Of a stretch of DNA of 64,000 bases, positions 33,328-44,588 are shown piece after piece (the stretch's first letter is position 1; every line of letters starts with the position of its first letter). The stretch is taken from the NCBI GenBank assembly GCA_037176885.1, contig JAWWNJ010000001.1, positions 2,914,001 through 2,978,000 of the forward strand. Direction: 5' to 3'. The notes under the pieces were generated by a model that worked only from the letters and a program-made list of their open reading frames with translations, had not been told where the DNA came from and did no database searches. Source of the DNA: Favolaschia claudopus. Taxonomy: Eukaryota; Basidiomycota; Agaricomycetes; Agaricales; Mycenaceae. A program made the translations under genes and the position numbers.

Positions 33328-36300
33328 ATGTCCTCCTTTTTCAGTCGTAAAAAGTCTCAACCGCAGCCTACCTCCCAGCAAGCGGCGAATTTGACTGTAG
33401 CACAAACACCTAGCCAAGCGCTCGCACAGTTATCACAAGGGCCTGCGCAGCCCCAGCAGCAGCAGCCAAATTCGCAGCGGAATGAGGGCCAGGACTTGTC
33501 AGTGTCTCGTTCCTGCTAGTATATATATCTTATCAACTCGTTCATTTTTTCTGCCAGCCAACCCAGCAGCGTCGGCAGTAACAGCGGTATGAATGGCATC
33601 AACATGAGCAGTGGCCCCCCCGGCGGTGCTGCACCCCAGCGACCGAAAAATAATGTTGGTGGTCCCAATGTTGGTGGACCCCAAGGAGGAACTTCGTCGC
33701 CTCAGCCCGGGCAGCCGCGCGAGCAACGCTCTGCGTATCCTTGGTCTGCGCATCGGCTGTTACTACCTCCGCCTGTCATCCTCAGTAAACCCGGTGTCGT
33801 TCCGCCCACCTCCCCATCCCCGTCCCCATTTCCCCGCTATGGTCACGCCCTCCCCGCCAACCCCACTGCAAACGGTGACCTTTACATTTTCGGTGGCCTC
33901 GTTCGAGAGAATGCTCGCAACGACCTCTATCTCTTTTCTACCCGCGATCATTCCGCGACTCTACTCCAAACTGCTGGCGATGGGCCGTCACCACGCGTTG
34001 GTCACGCCAGCGCCCTTGTCAGCAATGTTCTCATTGTATGGGGTGGTGATACGAAAACCGACCCCAAGTCGAAGCCAACAGACAAGCAAGACGACTCGCT
34101 CTATCTACTCAACCTCGGTACGTGCTCCGAAATCCGGTGTAATTCACTTTCTTCATTGCAACGACGGCAGTTTCCCGCGAATGGTCCCGAGTTACCGCTC
34201 ATGGGTCATCACCTGTCGGGCGCTATGGTCATGCAGTCACAATGGCAGCAGGGTCCAAGTTCATGGTTTTTGGTGGCCAGGTGGACGGTGAATTTTTGAA
34301 CGACCTTTGGTCATTCGATTTAAATTCATGTGCGTTTGCCTACAAGTTCGACCGACTGATCCATATCTCACCATTTTTTACTCCGCTCTCATATAGTACG
34401 AACCAGAGCAACCTGGGAGCTGTGCGAACCAACAACTGCCGACCGACCAGCTCAGCGAACTGGCCATGCCTGCGTAACATTCGAGAATCGCGTCATTGTG
34501 TGCGTGTTGCTCGGCCCCGCAGCATAACCCGCGCGCTAACAAGAACTAAACTAGTTTCGGAGGTACCGATGGCCAGTATCACTACAACGATACGTGGTCA
34601 TTCGACCTCACAACTCGCAAATGGTCGGAACTGCAGTGCATCGGTTTCATCCCTTCTCCGCGGGAAGGCCATGCTGCGGCTCTCGTCGACGACGTGATTT
34701 ATATTTTCGGTGGGCGGGGTGTTGACGGTAAAGACCTGGGCGATTTGGCGGCTTTCAAAATCTCCAGTATGTGATGGTTGCTTATGATGTTCCACTTTCT
34801 TCGCTAAACTTTTTGCAGATCAAAGATGGTACATGTTCCAGAACATGGGGCCATCACCGACAGGACGGTCCGGTCACGCAATGGCCTGTGTTGGGCCGAA
34901 AGTATACGTTCTTGGCGGGGAGTCGTTCACGCCATCCAAGACTGATGATTCCGGCTTGGTCCATGTCCTGGACACAAGTGTGTTTCGTTACAACATTCCT
35001 CTACCAAAAAACTCAACAGGTGCAAATCCAGAACAAATCAAATATCCCACCACCCAACCAGCCCCGCAAAACGTCGCCCGCAAATCTTCGCTCAACCCCG
35101 CCCCTTCGCAGCTTCAAAATGCCGCTCCCAACGGGGTACGCTCAATGTCCCCGAGCATTCCTTCGGACGCAGAAGACCCCCGGCGCGCAGTGTCACCGCC
35201 AAATGCTCGGAAACCGCCAAATGGGATGGTCAATGGCAAGGGGAAGGCGCCGGTTCGACCGCGGCGTGAGGACTCGGACGGCGCCGACGATAGCATGGAT
35301 GATCGAGAAGTCGTGCGAGAACGAACTATGTCCCCGGAGCAAGCACCCTCGACAGCTGCAGCTGCACCTATTCGCGCGAAGAGTCCTGCATTCAGTGTTG
35401 CCAGTCGGGCGGTTTCACCAGCCAATGGCATCGGGGCGAGTGTGGACTCACAACCGCCGAACATGGTCGGTGTGTCGATGGGGCTCAGTAATTTGAGTGG
35501 CCGGGGATCGCCAGCAGTTGACCGCGACCGGAGTAAGCCACCCGCGGACGCGTTCTATAGTAACGCTCCTGGGTCACCGACCACCGGTTCACATTTTGGG
35601 CATGGGTCAAGAGGGGGATCGGTCAACACTACATCGGACCTAATCAAGGACCTCAAGGCGAAGGAGGTGGAACTGGAGGGTATGAAGAGGCAGATGGCTT
35701 GGATGAAGGAGACACTTGGAAGGGCCTCGAAAGCGGGCTTCGTTTATGTTGATCGGGATGGTCAGCATTCGAATGGTGGGATGGAGGACAGCAGGGACGG
35801 CAAGGACGCTGAACTAGCCCTCAAGTTCAAACAGTTCAAGGCTCAGATGCAGGTAATCTCGTTCTCTTATCGTGTAGCAGCGTATTCATCTTGTATAGAC
35901 CCTGATGGCAGACCAAGCTCGACTCGCGTCCGAACATGTCGCTGATGCAGAGCGGATGAAAACCAGCGCTACCCAAGAAGCTGCGTACTACCGCGCCAAG
36001 CTGTCGGCCTTAGAAAGCTCCAATGATGCTGAAGTGACCCGTCTGGAGAAGGAACGCATTTCTGAGCTGGAGAAGCGGGTTCATGCGCTCGCGCAGGAGC
36101 AGTGGGAGCAAGACCGCAGAATGAACGAGGTTTCTGATTCACTAGCCTTGCAAACCACACTATGCGAGCAGGCAGAGGCGCGGGCCGCTGATGCTTCCAA
36201 GCGTGCAGAAGTGGCCGAGGAGTCGCATGAGCGAACGGTTCTAAGGCACAATTCTATCCAGGAGCGACATAATAATCTGGAGGCGCAACTGCGCGATCAC

Positions 36301-38211
36301 GCAGACCGTCTGCTGTCACAGAACACGGCTCTTGAACAGAAGGAGGCGGATGAGATGGGGCTGCGCGCCCAGGTCGATGAACTTATCCAGTCGCGTGACC
36401 AACATTTGCGAGCGCTCGAGCAGGCGAGAGCTGCGTTGCAGGCCTCCTCTTCTCGTTCTGGAGAGATGGATGCCCAATACGATCGGGCACGCGAGCAAAT
36501 CACTACTCTGGAAACGGACATCGTTGAGTTGCGTGGGGAACTTGAATCACGCAACACGGAGGTCGAGTCGCTTCGTGCTAGACTCAATGATGTTGAAAAC
36601 TCGTGGGCTAAATCGCGGGAGGAAGCCGATGCTTTCCGGGCGCTTACAACGGGCGGCTTGGGCGAACTGTTGGACTCTCATCGAGACCTGAAAACAGACG
36701 AGGACCGCGTGTCGCGGGGCCATGCGGAGAAGACGCAGGCGATGGAGGCGGAGGCTGCTTCGTTGCGTACGATGGTCAAAGAAGCAACCCAGCAGGCAGA
36801 CCAGGCACAGTCTCAACTCGCTGAGGAACGGCGGCGGGTACGAGAACATGAGGCGGAGCATTCGCTACTGCGATCTCAGATGGTGGCTCTTCGCTCTCAG
36901 TTATCGAACGCCCTTGCGGATGTTGGCCGCGTGAAGAAAGATCTTGCTGAACGCGAGGTCCAACTCAATGATAAATCTAAAGAGTCCTCTGGCGCCACTG
37001 TGCGATTGGGAATGTTGCGCAACTACCTGGCCGAAAACGGTATCAGCGTCGACGATGCTGCCCAGTCAGGCTCTCGATCGCAAGGCGCTGCCTCTCCTGC
37101 TGTTGCCGAACTAGAGAACAAGCTCGCCGAGCGCACGCGTCTGCACGAAAACGCTCAACGCGAATTGGAAGCTGCGCTCCGAAGGAAGCGGGAAGTTGAA
37201 ACCCAGCTCACGCAACTTTCGGCACAACTCGACAGAACTCGGGCGACATCGAGTGCTAGTTCAGCGCCGAATCCAGAAGCGGAAGCGCGTGCCGCTGAGG
37301 CAGAGCGGAAACTCGAGGAAACGGAAGCAAGCTATAAGGCGCGAATGCAGCAGATGGAGGAGGACTATCAACTTGCTGTCCACTATGTCAAGTGCGTTTT
37401 CCACTGTGTTTATCTGGTTTACACCCGTCCTGATCCTGATTAACTTGTTTAGGGGAACGGAGAAGATGATGCGGAGAATGAGGGATGAGTTGACAAAGCA
37501 GAAGAACGCCAATGTTTCTCTGCAGACCGACCTAGATGCTGCCCGGGGCGTCAAATCACCTCAAGACAGGAAGATGTTGAACGGGCGATCTACACCTTCC
37601 TCTGATGACGGGCAAGACACCGCCCTCCGCAGTCAATTGGTGGACGCCCAACGGCAAGTCCAGCGGGTAACCTCCGAGAACAAGGAGCTGCGTTTGCGTC
37701 TCGAAAACCTCGAGAAGGATCTCGAAATGCTGAGAGACAACTTGTTGGCCTCTCAGCGTGAGTCCGATGATCGTCTTATCCAAGTCGAGGATCTTCAGCA
37801 TGAGGTTGAACGTCTTCAGTCCTCATTGACCACCTTGCGGGGCGGAAACGAGGAGACACTTCTGGAGAAGCTGAGTAATGAAAACACTACTTTACGACGA
37901 GAGAACGAGCAGCTCTCTCACAAAATCGGACTGCTTTTGGAGGTGGATCAGCCGTCGTTCGGCCAAGGGCGGCCCATATCCGGAGTCTCTGCGCGCCGAG
38001 TTAGCAATTCAAGCTCCGAGAATGCCTTAGCCTTCGAACATCTGTCCAGGTATGTATTTGTGTTTAGAATCAAGAGGTTAGGCTGACTGACGGACTTTCA
38101 AACAGCGAACTGGACTCATGGCAGAGACAACTGGCCAGCTCCATGAGCGACCGACGACCGCTGAGCGACTTTGATTCGGAGCTCGATAGAGCGAGGTCTC
38201 CTCGTTCATGA
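33328..38211 (+). CDS. Kelch-repeat / coiled-coil polarity protein (Tea1/Kel1 type)
   Basis: Start [16 protein letters not shown] at 33328, then a Gln/Pro/Gly-rich leader. A kelch propeller follows, six repeats in outline: [11 protein letters not shown] with [17 protein letters not shown] with [17 protein letters not shown] with [17 protein letters not shown] with [25 protein letters not shown] with [18 protein letters not shown] with VYVLGGES. Next is a Ser/Pro-rich linker (35030-35640), then a long predicted coiled coil from about 35650 to 38100 (heptad-like runs such as [31 protein letters not shown]). The end is [14 protein letters not shown] with TGA at 38209-38211. N-terminal kelch plus C-terminal coiled coil is the layout of Tea1 and Kel1/Kel2, cell-end markers linking microtubules to growth sites. 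That role is inferred. About ten introns, mostly in the kelch part. Confidence 0.8.
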
Positions 38212-38356
38212 TCATCTATCTCCATGCTGTTCATATCTACGTATACCCGCATCTACGCTCGCTTGGATTCCGCTACTCACATTTAACATAGTTTTATCCT
38301 GCTTTCTTTCGTTAGTATATATATATTGTATTCTCGGTGATAGTATGGTCGATGAA

Positions 38357-41300
38357 TCATGACGCCCTCTGGGTCCACTCCACTGCTTTAGCCTTACAGA
38401 GGGCCATGCCATCTTCGTCTCCAATGCGCTTCTCAAGTTCTAGCCACTTCTTGAAAAACGCCCTGCACCGCGACTGAGTCAAAAGACAGACTTGGGGGGG
38501 GGGGGGGGGGGGGGGGGGGGGCGGGGTGACGTACTTGGCTTTATGACTGGTCATTTTCTGAGCGAGAACTCGATCGAAGAGGTTTCTATCACACTTGTAA
38601 GGATTCACGATCAGAACAGAAAAGATGACGAACCGTAGACTCTGAATTTGACCTTGACTAGCCTCCATATCCATGTATATGGACCAGAGATCCAGTCGTT
38701 TAGGATGTGAATCTACAATACCCTCGAAAAGCGTCTTGCCGCGCTCAGGATCTCCAAGCTTGTACTCGAGCTGGGCAAAGCGAGATATTGTTTTCAGATC
38801 TGCGAAGCCAAAGATAAATTCCTCGCCAAAGACTGCTGAACGGGGCATTACGTTTCCGCTTATCAAGACTCTGCAAACATCTTGGTAATAATTTTCGCGA
38901 CTCTTCGACATTCCCTTGGCGTAAAAAGAACTCGCTGAAGTGAGTCCAAACTTTCGAGCTCTGCCCGAACTTCTTGCATGTTCGCTGATACTGTTCCTCG
39001 GCTTTCTGTATAACAAAGTAACTGAGAACAGGCGAGCGAAAAAAAGGAATGAACGTACGATAGGCTTGTCCGACTGATCGAATATGAGAGCCAGCCGCAG
39101 GTGGATGGTTTTTGGATCATTGGCTTTCCCAGCCTCCTTGAACGTTGTTTCCACGGTCTCGTCCGTACCATACGAATTTTCGAGATTGAGAAGGGCAATC
39201 CATACATTGAGTTTCTCCTGCTCCTCCCTGAAGTTGATCGTTTGCAGAGCACGACGGGCTATGTCGCGAGCTTTGTCGACTTCGGACAACTGCAACTGGA
39301 AAGACATATACTGAATCCAGAGATATGAAGAATTGGGGGATCCCAGGAGCAGCCGTTCAAAGTCAGCATTAGACTCGGGGGACTTCGTGTGCATATCAGC
39401 GGTAAGGTCTTGTTCAATCTGCTTTCTTCTCCGTTTTTTCTTCTTGCCAGCTTTCTCATCGCCCGAGTCATCGGAGTCGGAAGCCTCAGACTGGTCACCA
39501 TCAGCGTCGAAGTCCATGTTCGTGGACCATTGAAATCCTCCGGATAACTGAAGGGAAGGGACGTGCGAGGGGCCTGTGGGTCGCGTTGTTTGTTGAGACG
39601 ATCGATTCATGTGCTGCTGAGGATTAATGTCGATCTGCATCGCGTCGATGTCTTCATCCGCATCGTCTTCGTCGTCAGAAACAGTGGCATCAACTTGATT
39701 TCCGGGCAGATCCTCTTCATCGTTCAACTCTTCGGAAGCTGAATTCTCGGCAGTCGGATTTGCTTCATCGAAATCCTCGTCGGTGAAATATGATGGTTTA
39801 AGACTGAACGATATCTTGCGTTTGTCGATTTTCATGATATATGCTTTGACGCGATCGCCCTCCCGGAAGCCACGAACAGCCGCAGCGACATCCGCCGATG
39901 GATTGTCTGACAGCTTGGTTCATGTCAGTTCTCGAAGTCGTTATCCTGAGGGGCAACCCATACCTGTGATTTGTGGCAGAGGCCGTTGAGTTTAGAACCA
40001 GAAATCTGGATGAATAATCCGTAGTCCTCGATTCTTGTGACAACCCCATCTACTTTTTGACCCTCGACAAGATCTGCTATCGCCAGAGATGCGGCTGAAG
40101 CCTTGGTAAGGTCTCCCGATCTTAGAGTCATTTCGACTTTCTTAGTCTCCATATCCACGCTATCTTTGGTGTTAACGGGAATTACAAGACGAAATAGACA
40201 GCCCACCTTAATATCCGGCCCTTCACGAGCTGGTTTACAGAGAATCGCTCTTTCCATTCCTTCACGAACTAGCGGACAAATGAAAAGGTGCAAAAAATTG
40301 TGAGGATGTTGGACGTTACGTCATCGAAGAGTTCTTTGATTTGTACTCGGGCGGCAATATCGCGACCAATGTTGACGAATAGACCATGGTCAACCACCCC
40401 CTTGATGAAGCCGCGCACAGTCGCGCCAACGTATAGATCTTCCAAACTCTTGATTTCCGGATCCACAACGGGCTTTCCTTCATCCGGATACATCCGCGAA
40501 TGCCGGGTGGACAGTGTCAACTGTTTTTTGTCTTTGTCGATGGCAATAACACAGGCTTTCAGAATGGAGTCGACCTGAGGGAATGGTATTGCCAGGTCGT
40601 AATCATCCGCCGTGTCCGTGGGATGTAGTGTTCCGGAGACACGAGAAGGTAGTTTGACCAGAGCGCCCTGACGAATATGTCGCAGAATACGACCACCAAC
40701 AAGGTCGCCAATGGCCACTGTGTCTATGGAAAGGGAAGCCTTGTTGTGCGCCGCGGCAGCAGACTTGGCCTTCGGCTTGCAGGCTACAATAACGAAACCT
40801 TTCTCAACGTTTCGTGTTACGACGAGCAGATCGTCAAGGTTCTCCCCAATTTTCAACTGTGCACGAAGTTGGCTGACCGTGAGCTTCCTGTGGTTTGCGA
40901 CGTTATTCAAGGAGATAAGAGCCCGAACTTGGCTCGGGCGAAGGGTAAGGACCGCATTGTCGGCATGGATTTCGGCCACAGTTCCTTGCACGACATTGCC
41001 AATTTCCACAGCACTGATATCATTGGTCACGTCGAAGTTGGAGGATGCTTGCCTAACGCTAGCAATGATTCGGCCTTGGTCTTCAAGGTTGATGATGCGC
41101 ACTTTGAGAACTTTGCCGATCGGGAACAACTCCGTCAGCTTAGAAACGGGAGTCTCACTAGATCGAAACAATGAAATGATTCTATGGCACCGAATGAGAA
41201 TCATACCTGATTTCTCTGGCAGGCACGACAGCCTTGATGTTGTTGTAGAACTCCACCATTAAATGCTTCTCGAAAACCTTGAAAACAACGGCATGAGCAA

Positions 41301-43450
41301 CCGTCCCCACCGTAGCATCCTCCAGAGCTGCTACGACCGGGAGGGAAGACTCTATGATCGACTTCTTAGCAGTAAGTGAAATCCGCTTTCGGTCGGGGTC
41401 AACCACAAGTACCTGATGCACATGATTCAATGTGAACATCCCTGATAGAAACAATATACCATACCCTACATTTGATGCTGGCCCCCGGCTTGAATCGTTT
41501 TGCAGGATGTTTCAAAGTTATATCGGCGTAGTGTGTAGGCCATACAACGCCATCGACATTACCCGACATCGAAACGAACAAGCCCGAGTCGGTGAGCTTT
41601 TTTATCGTTCCTTTGATCACCTCGCCGACCTGAACATCAGACACCTGCAGGAACTTTTGTTCCAAGACGGATGCTTTCATGGACAGCTGGAGGAGTCCAT
41701 CGAAGGGGAAATACCCGGTGACCCGGGCTTTGTGGAGGGAACCAGGCTTCCAGGGCCCCGACGACGAAAGTGAGGGAACATGGTCATCAGAAACATGCGA
41801 TATCTGGAGTATCGTCAGAAAGGCACCCAAAAGGAAAGCCGCTTACATGAATAAATCCTTGTATTGCACCGGAATCAATTTCAACGACAGCGCCCCGCTC
41901 AGCCTCTAGGCGGAGCACTGTTACTGAATCTAATATAGTTCCTACAGGATATGCTTCCTGGATAGATGGCGATGCACTGTTCTTCGTCTTGGGGGTTTGG
42001 ACGCGAAGTCTCAGCACATGATCCGCAAGCGTCAAGGCGAAACGTGGGGGTGTCGTCGAATAGTCGTACAAAACTCGCGCCTTGACCTTTTTTCCAACTT
42101 TGTACGTCTTTTCCGATGCATCAGGTCGTAAATGGAATTGGTCGACCGTGGCATCGAAAAAACCAAGGACTTGGAGGTTGAGACCCGTGGGATGAACAGC
42201 GGTTATGAGTGCTTGGACCGCAGTCCCGGGTAGTACTGAACTGGCGTTGATGGCTTCCGAAAGCTTGTAGGAAGTAAGAAATCAATATACAAGTTACAAT
42301 TCGTTATGCGTACGCAAGAATCCCGGAAGGTTTCGAAATCGGCCACAAGATTGCACGTACGCCCGTTGGCAGAGATACTACTAACGGTAACATCGAGCAG
42401 CCGTCCAACGTGCAGTTTGCCTTTTGAATCGAAGGGGCCCTTTTTGGCGTCTTTAAATGACAGAAACCCAGAGATATCCGATATCCCGAGGTCGAGAATA
42501 TAACCATGATCTTCAACACTCTTAACGGCAGCCGAAAGAGTCTGCGGTGAACGATGAAAATTATACGATAGCCCCGAGCAAAGTGAACATACAAAACCAG
42601 CTTTGAGGTCCGTCTTTTTGACACCCGAATTGACCCGTTCTGGAAGTAGGCTGAGTTCTACGCGTCTGCTAGCCTTTGCAAGTTCGTGCCTTGATTTGCC
42701 GATCCCAGATGTGTCGGTAGAGCCAGGTGCATGAACGGTTGTAACCACAGCTCGAACATACTGCCCTTGATGGAACATTTCAAAGAGGTCGGGAACCCGA
42801 GACGAGGAAGGGCCGGACTCGTCCTCGTCTTCATCGGACATTTCCTCTTCGTTCTCGTCCATCTTCTCCAACAATGCGGTAAATTGCGAGCTTATATTCG
42901 TGATGGGTACATGCCCAAAAAGTTGGTTCGGCAAGGAGACGATGAGAGCTAAGGGCTCGACGGAGACTATCTGGCCGAGAATTTTCATACCAATGTTCAA
43001 TCGCTGATTCAGTTCAGTAAATTGCTCCGAAGAAATGCAAGGATCGACGTACCTTGTAATTCAGATGCTCAATTCGAACTCTATCACCCTTCTCAGCCAT
43101 CGAGGGAACCGAGGTCGCGACATCCGACTTTCGCTTTCGTTTTTTCGATTGTTTAGGTTCGGCTTCAACTTGAGAGTCCTGTGTTGAACGCGAATGAGAA
43201 ACCTTGCAATCATGTATATGTGCCGCACTTTGAATAGTTCTGCATTGGCCTCCTTCACCGCTTCTGCCCGGATGGCCTTGACTTCGAGGGGAGTGAAAGT
43301 TGTTCCCCCGCCTCGAGGAAAGTCCACATCGTCTGCGACCAATTTTGAAGTGAAATGTGGGGGATTTTCGAAGGGAAGATCGGCGGTCTTGCTTTTTTTT
43401 GGCTTTCTGGATGTCGAAGGGTCGTCTAGAGGGCGTTTGAGGGCAGCCAT
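38357..43450 (-). CDS. RRP5: rRNA biogenesis protein Rrp5 (S1 and HAT/TPR repeats)
   Basis: Nucleolar factor for cleavages at A0-A3 in pre-rRNA, needed for both 18S and 5.8S. Start MAALKRPLDDPSTSRKPKK at 43450, with a basic nuclear-type N-terminus. A long array of S1 RNA-binding modules follows, recognisable at GMKILGQIVSVEPLALIVSL, TLSAAVKSVEDHGYILDLG, VGEVIKGTIKKLTDSGLFVSM, IGNVVQGTVAEIHADNAVL, VGGRILRHIRQGALVKL, VGATVRGFIKGVVDHGLFVNI and VEGQKVDGVVTRIEDYGLFIQI. Next is an acidic and Lys/Arg-rich linker (DEEDLPGNQ, KKKKRRRKQIEQD) and the C-terminal HAT repeats: DFERLLLGSPNSSYLWIQYM, RALQTINFREEQEKLNVW, RFAQLEYKLGDPERGKTLFE, LDLWSIYMDMEAS, FFKKWLELEKRIGDED. Many short introns. The last intron carries a 28-base homopolymer. 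The gene is divergent from SF3A2, with 93 bp between the start codons. Confidence 0.9.
38494..38521. repeat. RRP5: G28/C28 homopolymer inside the last RRP5 intron
   Basis: Twenty-eight consecutive G on the plus strand, then C and GGGG. On the RRP5 coding strand this is a C28 run inside intron 38534-38463 (GTACGTCACC to GGTGCAG). Removing the intron joins MTSHKAK to AFFKKWLELEKR, as in other Rrp5 proteins. The exact length may be uncertain, as in any long homopolymer. Confidence 0.8.
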
Positions 43451-43543
43451 GGTAGAAAGCTGAAATCAGGTATGCGAAAACAATTATTTCTGATCGTTGA
43501 TTGACAGGTTGATGGGATAGTTCTTTGACAAGAGCCTGCATCT

Positions 43544-44353
43544 ATGGGTGAGTTTTCTGGTATTGCTACTGTATGGACGCTTCAAATCTCGAGCAGATTA
43601 TCAGAATCGTGTCGGGTCGAAATTTGGAGGAGGTGGTGTTGCCGGTGCAAGCGAAACCAATGTAGACAGACGTGAACGTCTTCGCAAACTCGCACTCGAG
43701 ACCATAGATTTGGCAAAGGCGCGTGGTTCCATTCGCATCTCTGACCCAGTCTCTAATCTTACTATTCAGGACCCTTATATTCTTCGAAACCACCTTGGCT
43801 CCCTCGAGTGTCGTCTATGCTTGACTCTACACACCAATGAAGGTTCTTACCTTGCACACACCCAAGGCAAAAAGCACCAGACCAACCTCGCTCGTCGCGC
43901 CGCCCGCGATGCCAAAGACTCACAGTTAATGATTGCCCCAACACAGAGCGCAGTTCAACGAAAGATTTTCCTCAAAATTGGACGACCCGGTTACCGAGTC
44001 ACGAAAGTTCGCGATAAAGACACAGGCAAGGAGGGTATGATGGTGCAAGTACATCTCCCGCAAATAAAGCCAGACGTATTACCTCGTAGAAGGTTCATGA
44101 GTGCTTGGGAACAAAAGCGCGAACCGCCGAACAAGGCGTACCAATATCTCATTGTTCGTCCTTGCCAGGTCCTTCTCCTTACGATGCTAATTGAATACAG
44201 GTCGCTGCTGAACCATACGAAACTATTGCATTCCGCATTCCGGCTCGTGAGATAGAGGACGAGACTGACGACGCGGGATACTGGAATTGGTCCCATTGGG
44301 ACCCAGATACAAAACAGTACAGTTTCCAGTTCATGTTCAGGTTAAATTTCTAG
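43544..44353 (+). CDS. PRP11: Splicing factor 3A subunit 2 (Prp11/SF3a66)
   Basis: Component of the U2 snRNP SF3a complex, needed for pre-spliceosome formation. Exon 1 is ATGG (43544-43547) only; intron 43548-43596 (GTGAGT to GAGCAG) then gives MDYQNRVGSKFGGGGVAG, the near-invariant SF3a2 start. Further: ERLRKLALETIDLAK, DPYILRNHLGSLECRLCLTLHTN and LAHTQGKKHQTN (the matrin-type C2H2 zinc finger), QRKIFLKIGRPGY, KREPPNKAYQYLIV, and after an intron PYETIAFRIPAREIE, YWNWSHWDPDTKQYSFQFMF. The stop is at 44351-44353. LAK-DPY is joined by a likely GC-AG intron (43719-43769). It lacks the long proline-rich C-terminal tail of animal SF3A2, as fungal proteins do. Confidence 0.9.
43719..43769 (+). other. 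PRP11: probable GC-AG intron in SF3A2
   Basis: Between GCA AAG (Ala-Lys, ending 43718) and GAC CCT TAT (Asp-Pro-Tyr, from 43770) lie 51 bases starting GCGCGT and ending ACTATTCAG, with a CTAAT branch-like site. SF3a2 proteins have LAK directly followed by DP. No GT donor in the right phase exists. The 51 nt have no stop, so retention would add 17 residues. Confidence 0.65.
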
Positions 44354-44588
44354 ATTGTTGTATCCATACGTGCTGGTGTTGTATCTCACTTCATTCGTTC
44401 CAATAATCTGATCCTAAGCATTCATGCATAGCACTAAGAATGTCCATCATTGTCCGAGCACTAAGATATGAGGGAAACTGATACAGTATGATATGCATAG
44501 AAACAACAAAGACCCAACAGCAAGATGACCCAGGTGTACAAAAAAAATTAACGAATGTATATAGCAAGCAATATGTTCGGAGGTCCGT

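Noticed and set aside
33611..34291. 226-residue open frame on the plus strand in another phase
   Set aside because: It overlaps the kelch exon, whose frame shows clear kelch repeats (LYIFGG, LIVWGG). The alternative frame shows none.
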